From positions 1 to 37,662 of the forward strand of contig CALBBQ010000064.1 of the NCBI GenBank assembly GCA_937926785.1: 37,662 bases of DNA. The letters run 5' to 3'. The stretch comes from an uncultured Bacteroidales bacterium. Its GTDB lineage: Bacteria > Bacteroidota > Bacteroidia > Bacteroidales > Tenuifilaceae. A program made the position numbers and the translations under genes. Shown piece by piece: positions 1 through 8,323 of this stretch; the stretch's first letter is position 1, and every line of letters starts with the position of its first letter. The notes below the pieces were generated by a model. That model was not told the origin of the DNA. It did not search any database and saw only the letters and a list, made by a program, of their open reading frames with translations.

Positions 1-2276
1 TACTTTGCCTTCAGGTTGGGAGCAGGAGCACCGTGCAGCCATTTCACGTTTAGGGGTGCATTAATCGTGCCCGAAACCGGAATGTCGTCGATATTAAAGT
101 TAATTTTGAGGCGATTGGGTTTAATGGTTTCAACCTTCAGGCTTTTCTCAAACACAGCACCTCCTACTTTAACCGTTGCTCTCCAAGGGCCGGTTGGGGC
201 CTGCTCATCGGTGGGAACGGGGAAGTAAAACATCCCTAGGGGATTATTGGCCTGAACCATTTTCTTTACCATCAGCCCTCGTGGGTCGCGAATCTCAAAG
301 ATGATGGGGTGGTTTTGTGGCAGGGTATTCGCCTTATCCTCAAGGATAAAGGTTAGGTGAAGCGTATCGCCCGGTCGCCAAACCCCTCTTTCGCCATAAA
401 TCATCCCTTTTAGGCCACGTTGAACCTCGAGTCCACCTACATCAAAGTTGCTGAGCGAGTTGGACGAACCATTATCTACTCTCAGGTAGCCTCTTTGGTT
501 GTTGTATAAGGCCGTCACCAGGTAGGGTGTTTTGGGAAGGGAAAACTCAGCAAATCCATCGCTGTTGGTTGAGGCTTCTGACAGGAGTTGGTTCTGGTAA
601 TCGGTAATCCTAACGGTTGCCCCCGAAATGGGTTTTGCCGATGGTAAATCGGTAACCACCACCAGCATTTTCCCATTACCGCCCTGTTTAGCCAGTATTC
701 CGATATCGGATGATAGGACTATCTGATTTATCATTCTGGAGCTGGAGTAGTAGGCTGAGTTGCAGGGGTTATCGCGTTCCCTCCAATCATAATCATCATC
801 GTAGTAGTAGTCCTCGTAGTAGTAATCGGTTGGTTCTTTGTAAGCATCATTTTCACTAACCTCTGCAGTTTCAGATGTGCTTTCATCAGTTGTACTGCCT
901 TCACAGGGGTTAAGGAGTTGCCGCTTGTTAAAAGTAATTTTGATCTGGTACATGGCACCCGGGTCAACGGAGAAGAATTTACTCATATCCAGGGTAAAGC
1001 GCATCCATTTATTTGGTGTTATAACCCCGTATTCCCTTAGAGATATATTCTTTTTAAATACCGGATATCCCACCCTGGTGAGCTCATAGGTTCCACCCAG
1101 CCGGTTAACCTGGAGGTAGTACGGAATGTTGTTTTCAAAGATTTTAACCACCTCAACGGTTACCTCCTTTAGGTTTACTGCTTCAAAAGGGAAAATGAAA
1201 CCTTGCGAAGTAGGTAGAATCGTTCCTTTGCCAGGCGATCTTAAGCTGGGCTTAATATCCTCGAAAATGAACTTCTCGGAGTATTCCTCCTCCAGCTTTT
1301 TCCCTTGGTGATTCTTGATACCTTTGTAAACCTTAAGCGTGCCAACATCCTGTGTTTCCTGAGGTAGGTATATTTTGAGCAGGTTCCGGTCGATCTCGAA
1401 CCTTAGCTGCGAAAACCCATCAACCTCAACCAATCCATCGAAATCCTGATTCTTGCTCAGCAAATCAGAAAATAGAACGCAAATGGCTTGCTGAGGCGAA
1501 TGAATAACTTCCGATGACAGAACTCCGAATTTGCCTTGTTCCGGTACCTCAAAACGCATATTCCCACTACTACTACTACCTTGAATGGCAGAAGCGTCCC
1601 ACTCTACCTCAACTATTCCTTGCCGGTTAGTCCGTTTTATCGCAGGAATGCTTATGGCAAAGGTGTTAAGTTCCGTTTGCTCAACATTTACTTTTAGCCT
1701 CTCGGAATTATACTTAGCTGTGAAGCATTTTTCCAGTTCTGCGGTTTCGGCAATGTCGGCCGTGCGTAAGATTCCCTCCAGGGTATATGTATTAGGCTCA
1801 TCTGCATTAGTAACCATTAGACCGGTAAAATCAACATCCAATGATTGAGGAATTATCCTGAAGCTGAAATCGAACCGGTTGAAACGTTTATCGTGTACTT
1901 CGAATAGTTTAACCAGTTCAAAGCGAACAGTGTAAATCTGTCCCGATTTCATGGGTTTTTGAGGTCGATACTCTATAGTTTGGGAGTCAATCCAGTACGC
2001 CTTACCCTCGATATCGGGTTTTATGTTGAATAAATTTTCCTTTACCTCGTCGCCAGGGTTTGTAAACGATTTTGCCGGTTGGGTAAATCGAATGATAATG
2101 GTTGACCTTGCTGGGATAAGACCCGAGGTGTATTCAGAGACGTATTGTCCAAAAGAAGGGTCAACCTCAACAATAAGATCTTTTGATTTCTTTTTACATG
2201 ATCCTATCAGCAGAATGCTTAAAACCGCAAGGGTAACAACACCCAAGCCTTTGAGCAGAAAATTTGGATTTTTCAT
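1..2276 (-). CDS. Alpha-2-macroglobulin family lipoprotein, N-terminal part (runs off the window)
   Basis: The reading frame is open from an ATG at 2276 down to base 3 (758 codons) with no stop, so the C-terminus lies outside the window. The N-terminus is an SpII signal ending in the lipobox IGSC (Cys27) followed by KKKSK. Next come macroglobulin-type beta domains. Family hallmarks seen are GERGVWRPGDTLHL (MG2-like) and WLHGAPAPNLK at the window edge. A Tyr/Asp-rich acidic loop, EPTDYYYEDYYYDDDYDWRE, sits between domains. Bacterial A2Ms are large envelope proteins that trap proteases and are often partnered with penicillin-binding protein PBP1C. Whether pbpC follows, or whether the thioester CxEQ motif is present, cannot be seen here. 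The start is chosen because it gives a complete lipoprotein signal. The family call is firm; the protease-trap role is inferred from the family. Confidence 0.9.
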   Translation of the reverse strand, partial: MKNPNFLLKGLGVVTLAVLSILLIGSCKKKSKDLIVEVDPSFGQYVSEYTSGLIPARSTIIIRFTQPAKSFTNPGDEVKENLFNIKPDIEGKAYWIDSQTIEYRPQKPMKSGQIYTVRFELVKLFEVHDKRFNRFDFSFRIIPQSLDVDFTGLMVTNADEPNTYTLEGILRTADIAETAELEKCFTAKYNSERLKVNVEQTELNTFAISIPAIKRTNRQGIVEVEWDASAIQGSSSSGNMRFEVPEQGKFGVLSSEVIHSPQQAICVLFSDLLSKNQDFDGLVEVDGFSQLRFEIDRNLLKIYLPQETQDVGTLKVYKGIKNHQGKKLEEEYSEKFIFEDIKPSLRSPGKGTILPTSQGFIFPFEAVNLKEVTVEVVKIFENNIPYYLQVNRLGGTYELTRVGYPVFKKNISLREYGVITPNKWMRFTLDMSKFFSVDPGAMYQIKITFNKRQLLNPCEGSTTDESTSETAEVSENDAYKEPTDYYYEDYYYDDDYDWRERDNPCNSAYYSSSRMINQIVLSSDIGILAKQGGNGKMLVVVTDLPSAKPISGATVRITDYQNQLLSEASTNSDGFAEFSLPKTPYLVTALYNNQRGYLRVDNGSSNSLSNFDVGGLEVQRGLKGMIYGERGVWRPGDTLHLTFILEDKANTLPQNHPIIFEIRDPRGLMVKKMVQANNPLGMFYFPVPTDEQAPTGPWRATVKVGGAVFEKSLKVETIKPNRLKINFNIDDIPVSGTINAPLNVKWLHGAPAPNLKAK

Positions 2277-2592
2277 TGGTGCAAAATTTGAAAGGTATTA
2301 ATTATAAGTTAACAGCTTTTTTAACCCAAAGTAAAGTTTGAATAGAATCCCTTTTTTCATCCGTGTTTGAGTGCGCTGTCCCAAAGGAATGGTTCATGAT
2401 TTTTAATTTAGCTTGTTTCTAATACTTGAGTAGCTTTGCAAAATGCATTAGTAAAGTTAATGGTTTTTCAGTTTTGCTTGGGAATGATTTTTAAAAGATT
2501 TGGTCAGGAGAAAAGATTGCGCGCAAATAAAGTAAAAAGCCTGAAATGACTGGTTCTCGGGCTATCTGACTTCATAATTTCTAACACTAAGA
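2277..2592. other. Intergenic region between the A2M and Cache-sensor genes
   Basis: These 316 bases are AT-rich and hold no credible coding frame on either strand. They contain a possible terminator for the upstream minus-strand sensor gene (listed separately). The A2M promoter should lie here on the minus strand, but I see no clear TTTG/TAnnTTTG pair at normal spacing. Only weak partial matches occur near 2290-2350. Confidence 0.6.
2534..2563 (-). terminator. Possible intrinsic terminator of the Cache-sensor gene
   Basis: On the minus strand AGCCCGA pairs with TCAGGCT (7 bp including a G-U pair, 12-nt loop) and is followed by TTTTTAC. It lies about 30 nt after the stop codon of the sensor gene. 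The stem is short, so the call is moderate. Confidence 0.45.
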
Positions 2593-4959
2593 CTATTTCT
2601 GCCTGATTATGCCCAAAATTCCAATTAGCATACCTACCTCGTTGGTTAATGGGAAACAGCTGAGGGTTCCTTTGATTTCGGAGCCATTGAACAGGTTGAA
2701 AGAAATTTTGCGATCGACAACCTGGTTTTTCTTGCGCGATACCTCTTCAGCAATATCCCAAAGTTTTCGGGCACTGTCATCGGGTAGCAGTTCAAACTCG
2801 CTTAGACCGAGCGCCTCGTCGGCGTTGGAAAGTCCCAGTAGCTGAGTCATGGAGTTGCTGATACGCCGAAAGCGGCCATCGGCATCTTTTTGGTAGATCA
2901 GGTCGCTGGAGTTGTGCAGCAGACTATCCAATATGGCTTTATCCTCGCGAAGCTGTGCTTGTATGGCCTCCTGTTCAATACGTTTGCGCTCCATTTCCTC
3001 CTGGGTTGCATGTAGCTCCTCCATATTTTGGCGCATTTCCTCTTCCTGTGCGCGCATCTCCTCCGCTTGCTGCTGGGTTTGGGTTAGCAGCAACGCGGTG
3101 CGCATATTAATCTTGACGCTGGACAGGGTGGAAGCAATGGTGGCTGCCAGTTTCTCAATGAATTCAATTTGGTATCTGGGGTATGGTGTAAAAGTGGCCA
3201 GCTCAATTACACCCATTACAGCTTCGTTCACCATTAGGGGAACGATAAGCAGGCAACGGGGATTTTCCTCGCCAAGCCCTGATGTGATTTTGATATAATC
3301 GCGGGGAACATCTACAAGCAGAATGGTTTTCTTTTCAACAAAGCAACGACCTACCAATCCCTCGTTGGGCTGAACGGTTTTCTCCATCAGTTTCCTGCGG
3401 TTGTAGGCGTAGCAGGCAGTCATTTCGAGAATTGGGTTCTGAGGGTCGTTGTCGTTCAGTATGAAAAGACCACCCTGAATGGAGTTGGTATAGCTGACCA
3501 GATTCTTCAGAATTAGGTATGAAAGTTCCTTAATATCATCGTTATGCTGACGGAGAACCTCTCCAAACAGGGCCATACCTTGGGTAGCCCAAATTTGCTG
3601 ACGTTCCTCTTCCTTGCGTTTTTCTTCTGCCTCGCGGGCTTTGATAAGGCTTTGCTGCATTTCTATAAGTGCTTGTCCGAGTTTATCTTTTTCGCTGAGA
3701 AGTTTAAACTCGGTGCCCAGCTTACCCTCCCCAATTTCACGGGCAAACTTCTCTGTGTAGTTGAGCCCGTCAATCAGCTTGTTGGCTGAGTTCGACATTT
3801 CCTCCAGCTCATCGCCGGTGTGGAGGTAAATCTTTTTATTTACATCTATGTCGCCTTCGGCTATACTGTTTAGCAGGGCGGTTGTTCGCTTAATGGGGCT
3901 GGAAATTTTGGTTGAGATGTACCAAATGGCTAATCCTTGAAGTATGACACCAAAAAGGAATACCAGAATGGTGTAAAGTACAGCCCGGCGAGCATCTTTC
4001 ACTATTTCGGACATAGGCACTGACAGGATGAGCCCCCAGGCATTGGGCGAATCACCGGGCTGAATTCCGGTAAGTATATTTAGGTACTCTTCCCTGCCTG
4101 TAGTTGAGAAAAAAGTTTGGTTCTGCTTGTTTTTAATTTTTTGGGTAATAGCGAACTGTGCTTCAAGGGTAGGGTAGATATTTGCAAACTGCTCCCGCGA
4201 ATGTTCGGGGTTTGAATCGGCTATAATGGTGCCATCGCCAGCTATCAGGGTAACGTTTGTTCCACGATAGGGTTTGATAGCCTCAATATCCTTTTGAAAT
4301 TTCTCAAGGGAGATATCAACCCCGCCCAATCCGGCAAAACGTCCATTAACTCTTATAGGAACGCTTAGGCTGGTGGCCAAAACCACCTGACCACCATACT
4401 CAAAGGTGTAGGGGTCGAGCAGCATCTCGCAGTTGCAGGTTTTTGAAGCGTAGTAGTTGCTGGTGGTAATATCCCCCGTAACATTCTTGTGCTCAATGTC
4501 AATACCTATTTCTCCATCTTTTAGGTAGGCAGTAATCGATCGCCTACCGTAGTTTTTGTTATAGCCAGGCCTAAAGGCAAAGTACTCTACAGAGTACCAT
4601 ATAGTAAGATAGCGGGGGTTGTTAGCCACCTGATTTTTTAAGATATTGAAAAAGATGGAATCAAGTGTGACGGTATCGAATTTTGGGTAGATGTAAAGCG
4701 CATGAGCCAGAGCTCTGGAAAAGCCCATGTCCATGTCGAGTTCCGATTTTAGCTGGTTAGCCGATTTCTGGGCTTCGGCCTGAGCAATCTTTATGGCATT
4801 GTCGCGTGCAATCCTGTTTATACGAAACCCGATGAACAATCCGATAACCAGCATGATGGCTGCCGAGGTGGTAAGAACCCACAGAAGTAGTTTTGCCCCA
4901 ATACGGATTCGGATTTTACCGGGGCTCAGGTTTAGCTTGCCAATTCTCATACTACCCAA
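2593..4959 (-). CDS. Membrane sensor protein: dCache-HAMP-GAF-coiled coil-PAS, no output domain
   Basis: This is a 788-residue sensor. TM1 is at about 21-46, followed by a periplasmic double-Cache-like domain (about 50-325; it includes GRFAGLGGVDISLEKF and VTLIAGDGTIIADSN). TM2 is at about 327-349, then a HAMP segment (about 350-403), a charged linker, a GAF domain (about 472-617), a Glu/Gln-rich coiled coil (about 618-675) and a terminal PAS domain (about 677-788). The coding sequence stops directly after the PAS fold. There is no His-kinase, GGDEF, EAL, methyl-accepting or phosphatase module. The Cache domain would bind a small periplasmic ligand. How the signal leaves the protein is unknown, perhaps through a partner protein. 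It is divergent from the PP2C gene at 5146. An alternative start is Met4, three codons later. The domain order is clear; the ligand and the output are not. Confidence 0.85.
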   Translation of the reverse strand: MGSMRIGKLNLSPGKIRIRIGAKLLLWVLTTSAAIMLVIGLFIGFRINRIARDNAIKIAQAEAQKSANQLKSELDMDMGFSRALAHALYIYPKFDTVTLDSIFFNILKNQVANNPRYLTIWYSVEYFAFRPGYNKNYGRRSITAYLKDGEIGIDIEHKNVTGDITTSNYYASKTCNCEMLLDPYTFEYGGQVVLATSLSVPIRVNGRFAGLGGVDISLEKFQKDIEAIKPYRGTNVTLIAGDGTIIADSNPEHSREQFANIYPTLEAQFAITQKIKNKQNQTFFSTTGREEYLNILTGIQPGDSPNAWGLILSVPMSEIVKDARRAVLYTILVFLFGVILQGLAIWYISTKISSPIKRTTALLNSIAEGDIDVNKKIYLHTGDELEEMSNSANKLIDGLNYTEKFAREIGEGKLGTEFKLLSEKDKLGQALIEMQQSLIKAREAEEKRKEEERQQIWATQGMALFGEVLRQHNDDIKELSYLILKNLVSYTNSIQGGLFILNDNDPQNPILEMTACYAYNRRKLMEKTVQPNEGLVGRCFVEKKTILLVDVPRDYIKITSGLGEENPRCLLIVPLMVNEAVMGVIELATFTPYPRYQIEFIEKLAATIASTLSSVKINMRTALLLTQTQQQAEEMRAQEEEMRQNMEELHATQEEMERKRIEQEAIQAQLREDKAILDSLLHNSSDLIYQKDADGRFRRISNSMTQLLGLSNADEALGLSEFELLPDDSARKLWDIAEEVSRKKNQVVDRKISFNLFNGSEIKGTLSCFPLTNEVGMLIGILGIIRQK

Positions 4960-5015
4960 GTTTAGTAGGTTTATTTTGCATGCGGTTTCTACCGCCAGTT
5001 AGGCAATAGTGCTCA

Positions 5016-5048
5016 TAAAAATACGAAAATGTTTTAGCACGGAGCAAA
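5016..5048 (-). promoter_or_regulatory. Candidate promoter of the Cache-sensor gene
   Basis: On the minus strand TTTG (5048-5045) is followed after 21 nt by TATTTTTA (5023-5016), one base off the Bacteroidota -7 element TAnnTTTG. The spacing is slightly long. A small hairpin, GCGGTTTCTACCGC, at 4982-4995 would lie in the leader. Confidence 0.35.
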
Positions 5049-5145
5049 CTTTTACAACATAAACCTAACAAAAAGAATCCCAAAAGGTGAGTTACGCAAT
5101 AAATTATTAAATTGCTGCATCCATTGATAACGCGATAACCCCGGT

Positions 5146-7434
5146 ATGATTCGAAAAATTACATTCACCATTACACTCATAATAGCTTATCTTTCGGCGC
5201 TACAGGTTGAGCTGAAAGCCCAGAGTATTGACAGTTTGCTAAAACGGGCAGAGTACTACAGGCACAAAAACCCCGATTCATCGGTCAGTATAGCCAGGCA
5301 AGCACTCAGGTTGCTCGATGTTTCAACACAGCCAGGCGTGGCAGCAAAGGTTCACTACCATCTGGGTTATGCTTACTACAATCGTAATGATTTTGAGCTG
5401 GCGCTTGAGCATTTTGGTAAATCGCTTAAGCTGGCCGAAACAATTGACGATAAAAACCTAACAGCGCTAATTCACAACCGCATTGGCAATGTTTACCAGC
5501 TCAAAAGTTACTTTAACCAGGCCATTGATGAGTATAAAAAAGCCTTAGAGCTTAACTATGCTACCGGCGACAAGCTGGAGATTGCCCGAACACTGGTAAA
5601 CATTGGGGTTGTTTTCAGCATAACCGGTAATTTTTCGATAGCCTTGCAGTACATGCTCGATGCCCTTGAAATTTTTGAACAAGCCAACGAGCTTGAAGGC
5701 GTAGCCTGGACATCGCTCAGCATCTCCAGGCTTTTCAGCCGCTTGGAGATAAACGAGCGGGCGCTTCAATATGCCGAGAACGCCCTGAACCAGTATCGCA
5801 GGTTAAATAACCAAACAGGCATTACTTTGGCCCAAACGGAGCTGGCAAATATTTACTACCATACCGGCATGCACGACAAAGCCCTTGACCTGCTTACCAA
5901 AGTTATTGATGCCAATATCAGGAACCAGAACCTACATGGGCAGGCCGCCAACTACCTGCTCATGGGTATTATTTATTTTGATAAGCGACAAATCGAGCAA
6001 TCGGAGCGTTTTCTTAACCAATCCCTCAGAATTAAACAACAGGTTAACGATAGCATCGACATGGCCAAGCTTAACAGGTATCTTGGTGAACTTGAGTTAG
6101 AAAAGGGAAATATAGCCCGTGGTGTTAATTTGCTAAAAATGGCTCTGGACGATGCCCAGAAACAAAGTATCACCACCGACCTTCGCGATATTTACTTCAG
6201 CTTATCAAAAGCAGAACGACAAAAGGGCAACTACCAAAAGGCTTTTGAACACTTTGCCAGGTACTCGTCCTTAAAGGATAGCGTTAACGCGAGTCAGATA
6301 GCAAAGCTGGAAATGCAATATGACTTTGAGAAGCGAGAGCGGGAGCAGGAGCTGATAAATAAGCAGCGCGAAGCCATGCAGCAAGCCAGGTTGGAGCGCC
6401 AGCGAATGGCTACCCTTCTCATCTCAATCGCCCTAATTTTGAGTCTGGCTCTGGCTGCCGTGGTATTTTGGTTTTACAGCGAAAAGAAAAAAATTAACCA
6501 GCTCCTGGTGGAGCAGAACCAGGAAATTCTCAGGCAAAAAAATGAGATAGAGAATCAGAAACAAGAAATAGAAGCCCAACGCGATTTGGCTGAGCGTCAA
6601 CGCGACCAGATAGCCGAACAGCAAAAGCAGATAACCGATAGCATCAGGTATGCCAGCCGCATACAGGCGGCAGTATTACCCCGGGAACAGCACGTTGCTT
6701 CGCTGCTGCGCGAGCACTTTGTATTCTACCAGCCCAAGAATATTGTAAGCGGCGACTTTTTCTGGGTAACACGACTTACCGATGGTCGGATTGCCATTGC
6801 CGCAGCCGACTGTACCGGACACGGGGTACCGGGTGCATTTATGAGCATGTTGGGCATTACCCTGCTGAAGGAGCTTACCACCAGCCAGCATTTTGAGAAC
6901 GCCGCCGATATCCTCTTCAGGCTAAGGCGACTGGTTATCGCCTCACTGAACCAGTCCGATATGGATAGCGATTCGCACGATGGTATTGATATGGGACTTT
7001 TGGTGGTTAACCAGGCTACCCGTCAGGCCGATTATGCTGGAGCATACCTGCCCCTCCTTTTGGTTAGGGAATCGAGGCTTGAGCCTCCAACCATTGCCCG
7101 TCAGCCCGAAACAATGGATGGTCTCTCTCTTTACGAAATTAAAGGCGATAAAATGCCTATCGGACATCATGTTATCGAGGAAAGGCCTTTCACTGCCCAT
7201 CGGTTTGAAGTATTCCCTTCCGATACCTTTTACTTGCTCTCCGATGGCTATACCGATCAGTTTGGAGGGCCAGATAACCATAAGTTCATGATGGTAAATC
7301 TCAAACGCCTGCTACTGGAGGTTCAACACTTGCCACTGCCAATCCAAAAGGAGATACTCCGCAAGCGGTTCGAAAAGTTTAAGGGTAACCAGAGACAGGT
7401 GGATGATATACTGGTTTTGGGTTTCAGGTTGTGA
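5146..7434 (+). CDS. TPR-repeat transmembrane protein with C-terminal SpoIIE/PP2C-type Ser/Thr phosphatase
   Basis: The 762-residue protein has a signal peptide (cleavage probably near LKA-Q26) and about seven TPR-like helical repeats from ~30 to ~385. A coiled coil leads into a single TM segment (about 421-443), and a second long Glu/Gln-rich coiled coil (about 450-500) leads into a PPM/SpoIIE phosphatase domain (about 501-762). Metal-ligand aspartates are visible: GDFFWV (D537), AADCTGHGVPGAF (D555), LSDGYTDQF (D700) and the final DDILVLGF. The TPRs would be periplasmic and the phosphatase cytoplasmic. Such proteins usually dephosphorylate an anti-sigma-antagonist-like partner, but no STAS or anti-sigma gene lies nearby. 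The plan closely parallels the hybrid kinase at 16634. The domain call is strong; the substrate is unknown. Confidence 0.9.
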   Translation: MIRKITFTITLIIAYLSALQVELKAQSIDSLLKRAEYYRHKNPDSSVSIARQALRLLDVSTQPGVAAKVHYHLGYAYYNRNDFELALEHFGKSLKLAETIDDKNLTALIHNRIGNVYQLKSYFNQAIDEYKKALELNYATGDKLEIARTLVNIGVVFSITGNFSIALQYMLDALEIFEQANELEGVAWTSLSISRLFSRLEINERALQYAENALNQYRRLNNQTGITLAQTELANIYYHTGMHDKALDLLTKVIDANIRNQNLHGQAANYLLMGIIYFDKRQIEQSERFLNQSLRIKQQVNDSIDMAKLNRYLGELELEKGNIARGVNLLKMALDDAQKQSITTDLRDIYFSLSKAERQKGNYQKAFEHFARYSSLKDSVNASQIAKLEMQYDFEKREREQELINKQREAMQQARLERQRMATLLISIALILSLALAAVVFWFYSEKKKINQLLVEQNQEILRQKNEIENQKQEIEAQRDLAERQRDQIAEQQKQITDSIRYASRIQAAVLPREQHVASLLREHFVFYQPKNIVSGDFFWVTRLTDGRIAIAAADCTGHGVPGAFMSMLGITLLKELTTSQHFENAADILFRLRRLVIASLNQSDMDSDSHDGIDMGLLVVNQATRQADYAGAYLPLLLVRESRLEPPTIARQPETMDGLSLYEIKGDKMPIGHHVIEERPFTAHRFEVFPSDTFYLLSDGYTDQFGGPDNHKFMMVNLKRLLLEVQHLPLPIQKEILRKRFEKFKGNQRQVDDILVLGFRL

Positions 7435-7438
7435 CTTC

Positions 7439-7475
7439 AGCCAGCTTGGTTTTGCAGCAGGCTAACTTTTCCCCT
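7439..7475 (+). terminator. Possible terminator after the PP2C gene
   Basis: AGCCAGCT pairs with AGCAGGCT (one A-A mismatch, 9-nt loop), followed by the pyrimidine-rich AACTTTTCCCCTTT. It starts right after the stop codon of the phosphatase gene, in the 97-bp gap to the convergent rnc gene. Confidence 0.4.
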
Positions 7476-7531
7476 TTCTTATGAACGATTTAAGGTTCTT
7501 TGGGATACTACATACAACACATCGGAAGCGG

Positions 7532-8314
7532 TCACTCACGTTTTTCTGGATTGTTTGTATCCTCGCCAGAAAAGTTGTTAAACTCCTTTTCTAATGCAAC
7601 CATCCCCTGCATAGCGGCTTGTTGTTCGGCTTCTTTTTTAGAATGCCCCGTTCCGGTTGCTATCTCAATACCATTCCATATCAGGGCCGATTCAAAAGTG
7701 GGGGTTTGCTTTTCCTCGCTAACCTCTCGGGTGTGAAACGATGCGGTTACGTGTTGCTTCTGGGCAAGCTCCAGCAACCGGCTTTTGTAGTCATGTTCAG
7801 TGGTTTGAAGCTCGTTAAGGTCGATATACCTTCGGAGGATATTGTTTACCACCACCTCGCTGGTAAACTTGAATCCTTTATCAATAAACATGGCGCCAAC
7901 AATGGCCTCCAATGCGTTTCCGTAGATGTACTTTTGTTGGTAAAGCGCACCATTGCTTACTTTGACCACATTGGGTATTCCCATGCTAATAGCCAGCTGG
8001 TTCATGCTACTGCGGCTAACTATGCGCGACCGCATTTTAGTGAGAAACCCCTCGTCGCTGTTGGGAAAGGTTTCGAAGAGGAAATCGGCTACAATGGCGT
8101 CCAGTATGGCATCGCCCAGGTACTCTAACCTTTCGTTATCTACCTTTTGACCCTGCGATAGGATAACCGAGGCGGACCTATGAATAAGAGCTAACTTGTA
8201 AACATCGAGGTTATCGGGGCTAAAACCCAATATTTTTGAGAGATTCAGGTAAAACCCCTTATCCGCAGCCGGTATGCGGAAACGGCGAAACGGTTTAGGG
8301 AAAAATTTTAACAC
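7532..8314 (-). CDS. rnc: Ribonuclease III
   Basis: This is a 260-residue enzyme that cleaves double-stranded RNA in rRNA and mRNA processing. The RNase III signature NERLEYLGDAILD is at 60-72, the second catalytic motif YGNALEAIVGA at 131-141, and a double-stranded-RNA-binding domain at about 185-250 (it includes ESALIWNGIEIATGTGHSKK). The position matching E. coli Asp114 is Asn133 here. I recall this from other Bacteroidota enzymes, so it need not mean loss of activity. The gene is third in the acpP-fabF-rnc operon, 9 bp after fabF, and has an N-terminal extension of about 20 basic residues compared with E. coli. The start is the only ATG giving the full nuclease domain with a sensible operon spacing. 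Confidence 0.96.
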   Translation of the reverse strand: MLKFFPKPFRRFRIPAADKGFYLNLSKILGFSPDNLDVYKLALIHRSASVILSQGQKVDNERLEYLGDAILDAIVADFLFETFPNSDEGFLTKMRSRIVSRSSMNQLAISMGIPNVVKVSNGALYQQKYIYGNALEAIVGAMFIDKGFKFTSEVVVNNILRRYIDLNELQTTEHDYKSRLLELAQKQHVTASFHTREVSEEKQTPTFESALIWNGIEIATGTGHSKKEAEQQAAMQGMVALEKEFNNFSGEDTNNPEKRE

Positions 8315-8323
8315 TGAAATTTG

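Noticed and set aside
2277..2592. Promoter for the A2M gene
   Set aside because: Only partial TAnnTTTG matches without a properly spaced TTTG; not strong enough to list as a feature.
2912..3298. 128-codon Ser/Cys-rich open frame on the plus strand
   Set aside because: It lies entirely antisense to the GAF/coiled-coil part of the sensor gene; its composition is the mirror of the Glu/Gln-rich coil.
6943..7291. Overlapping open frames on both strands within the PP2C domain
   Set aside because: They overlap intact catalytic motifs of the phosphatase in the main frame, so they are shadows.
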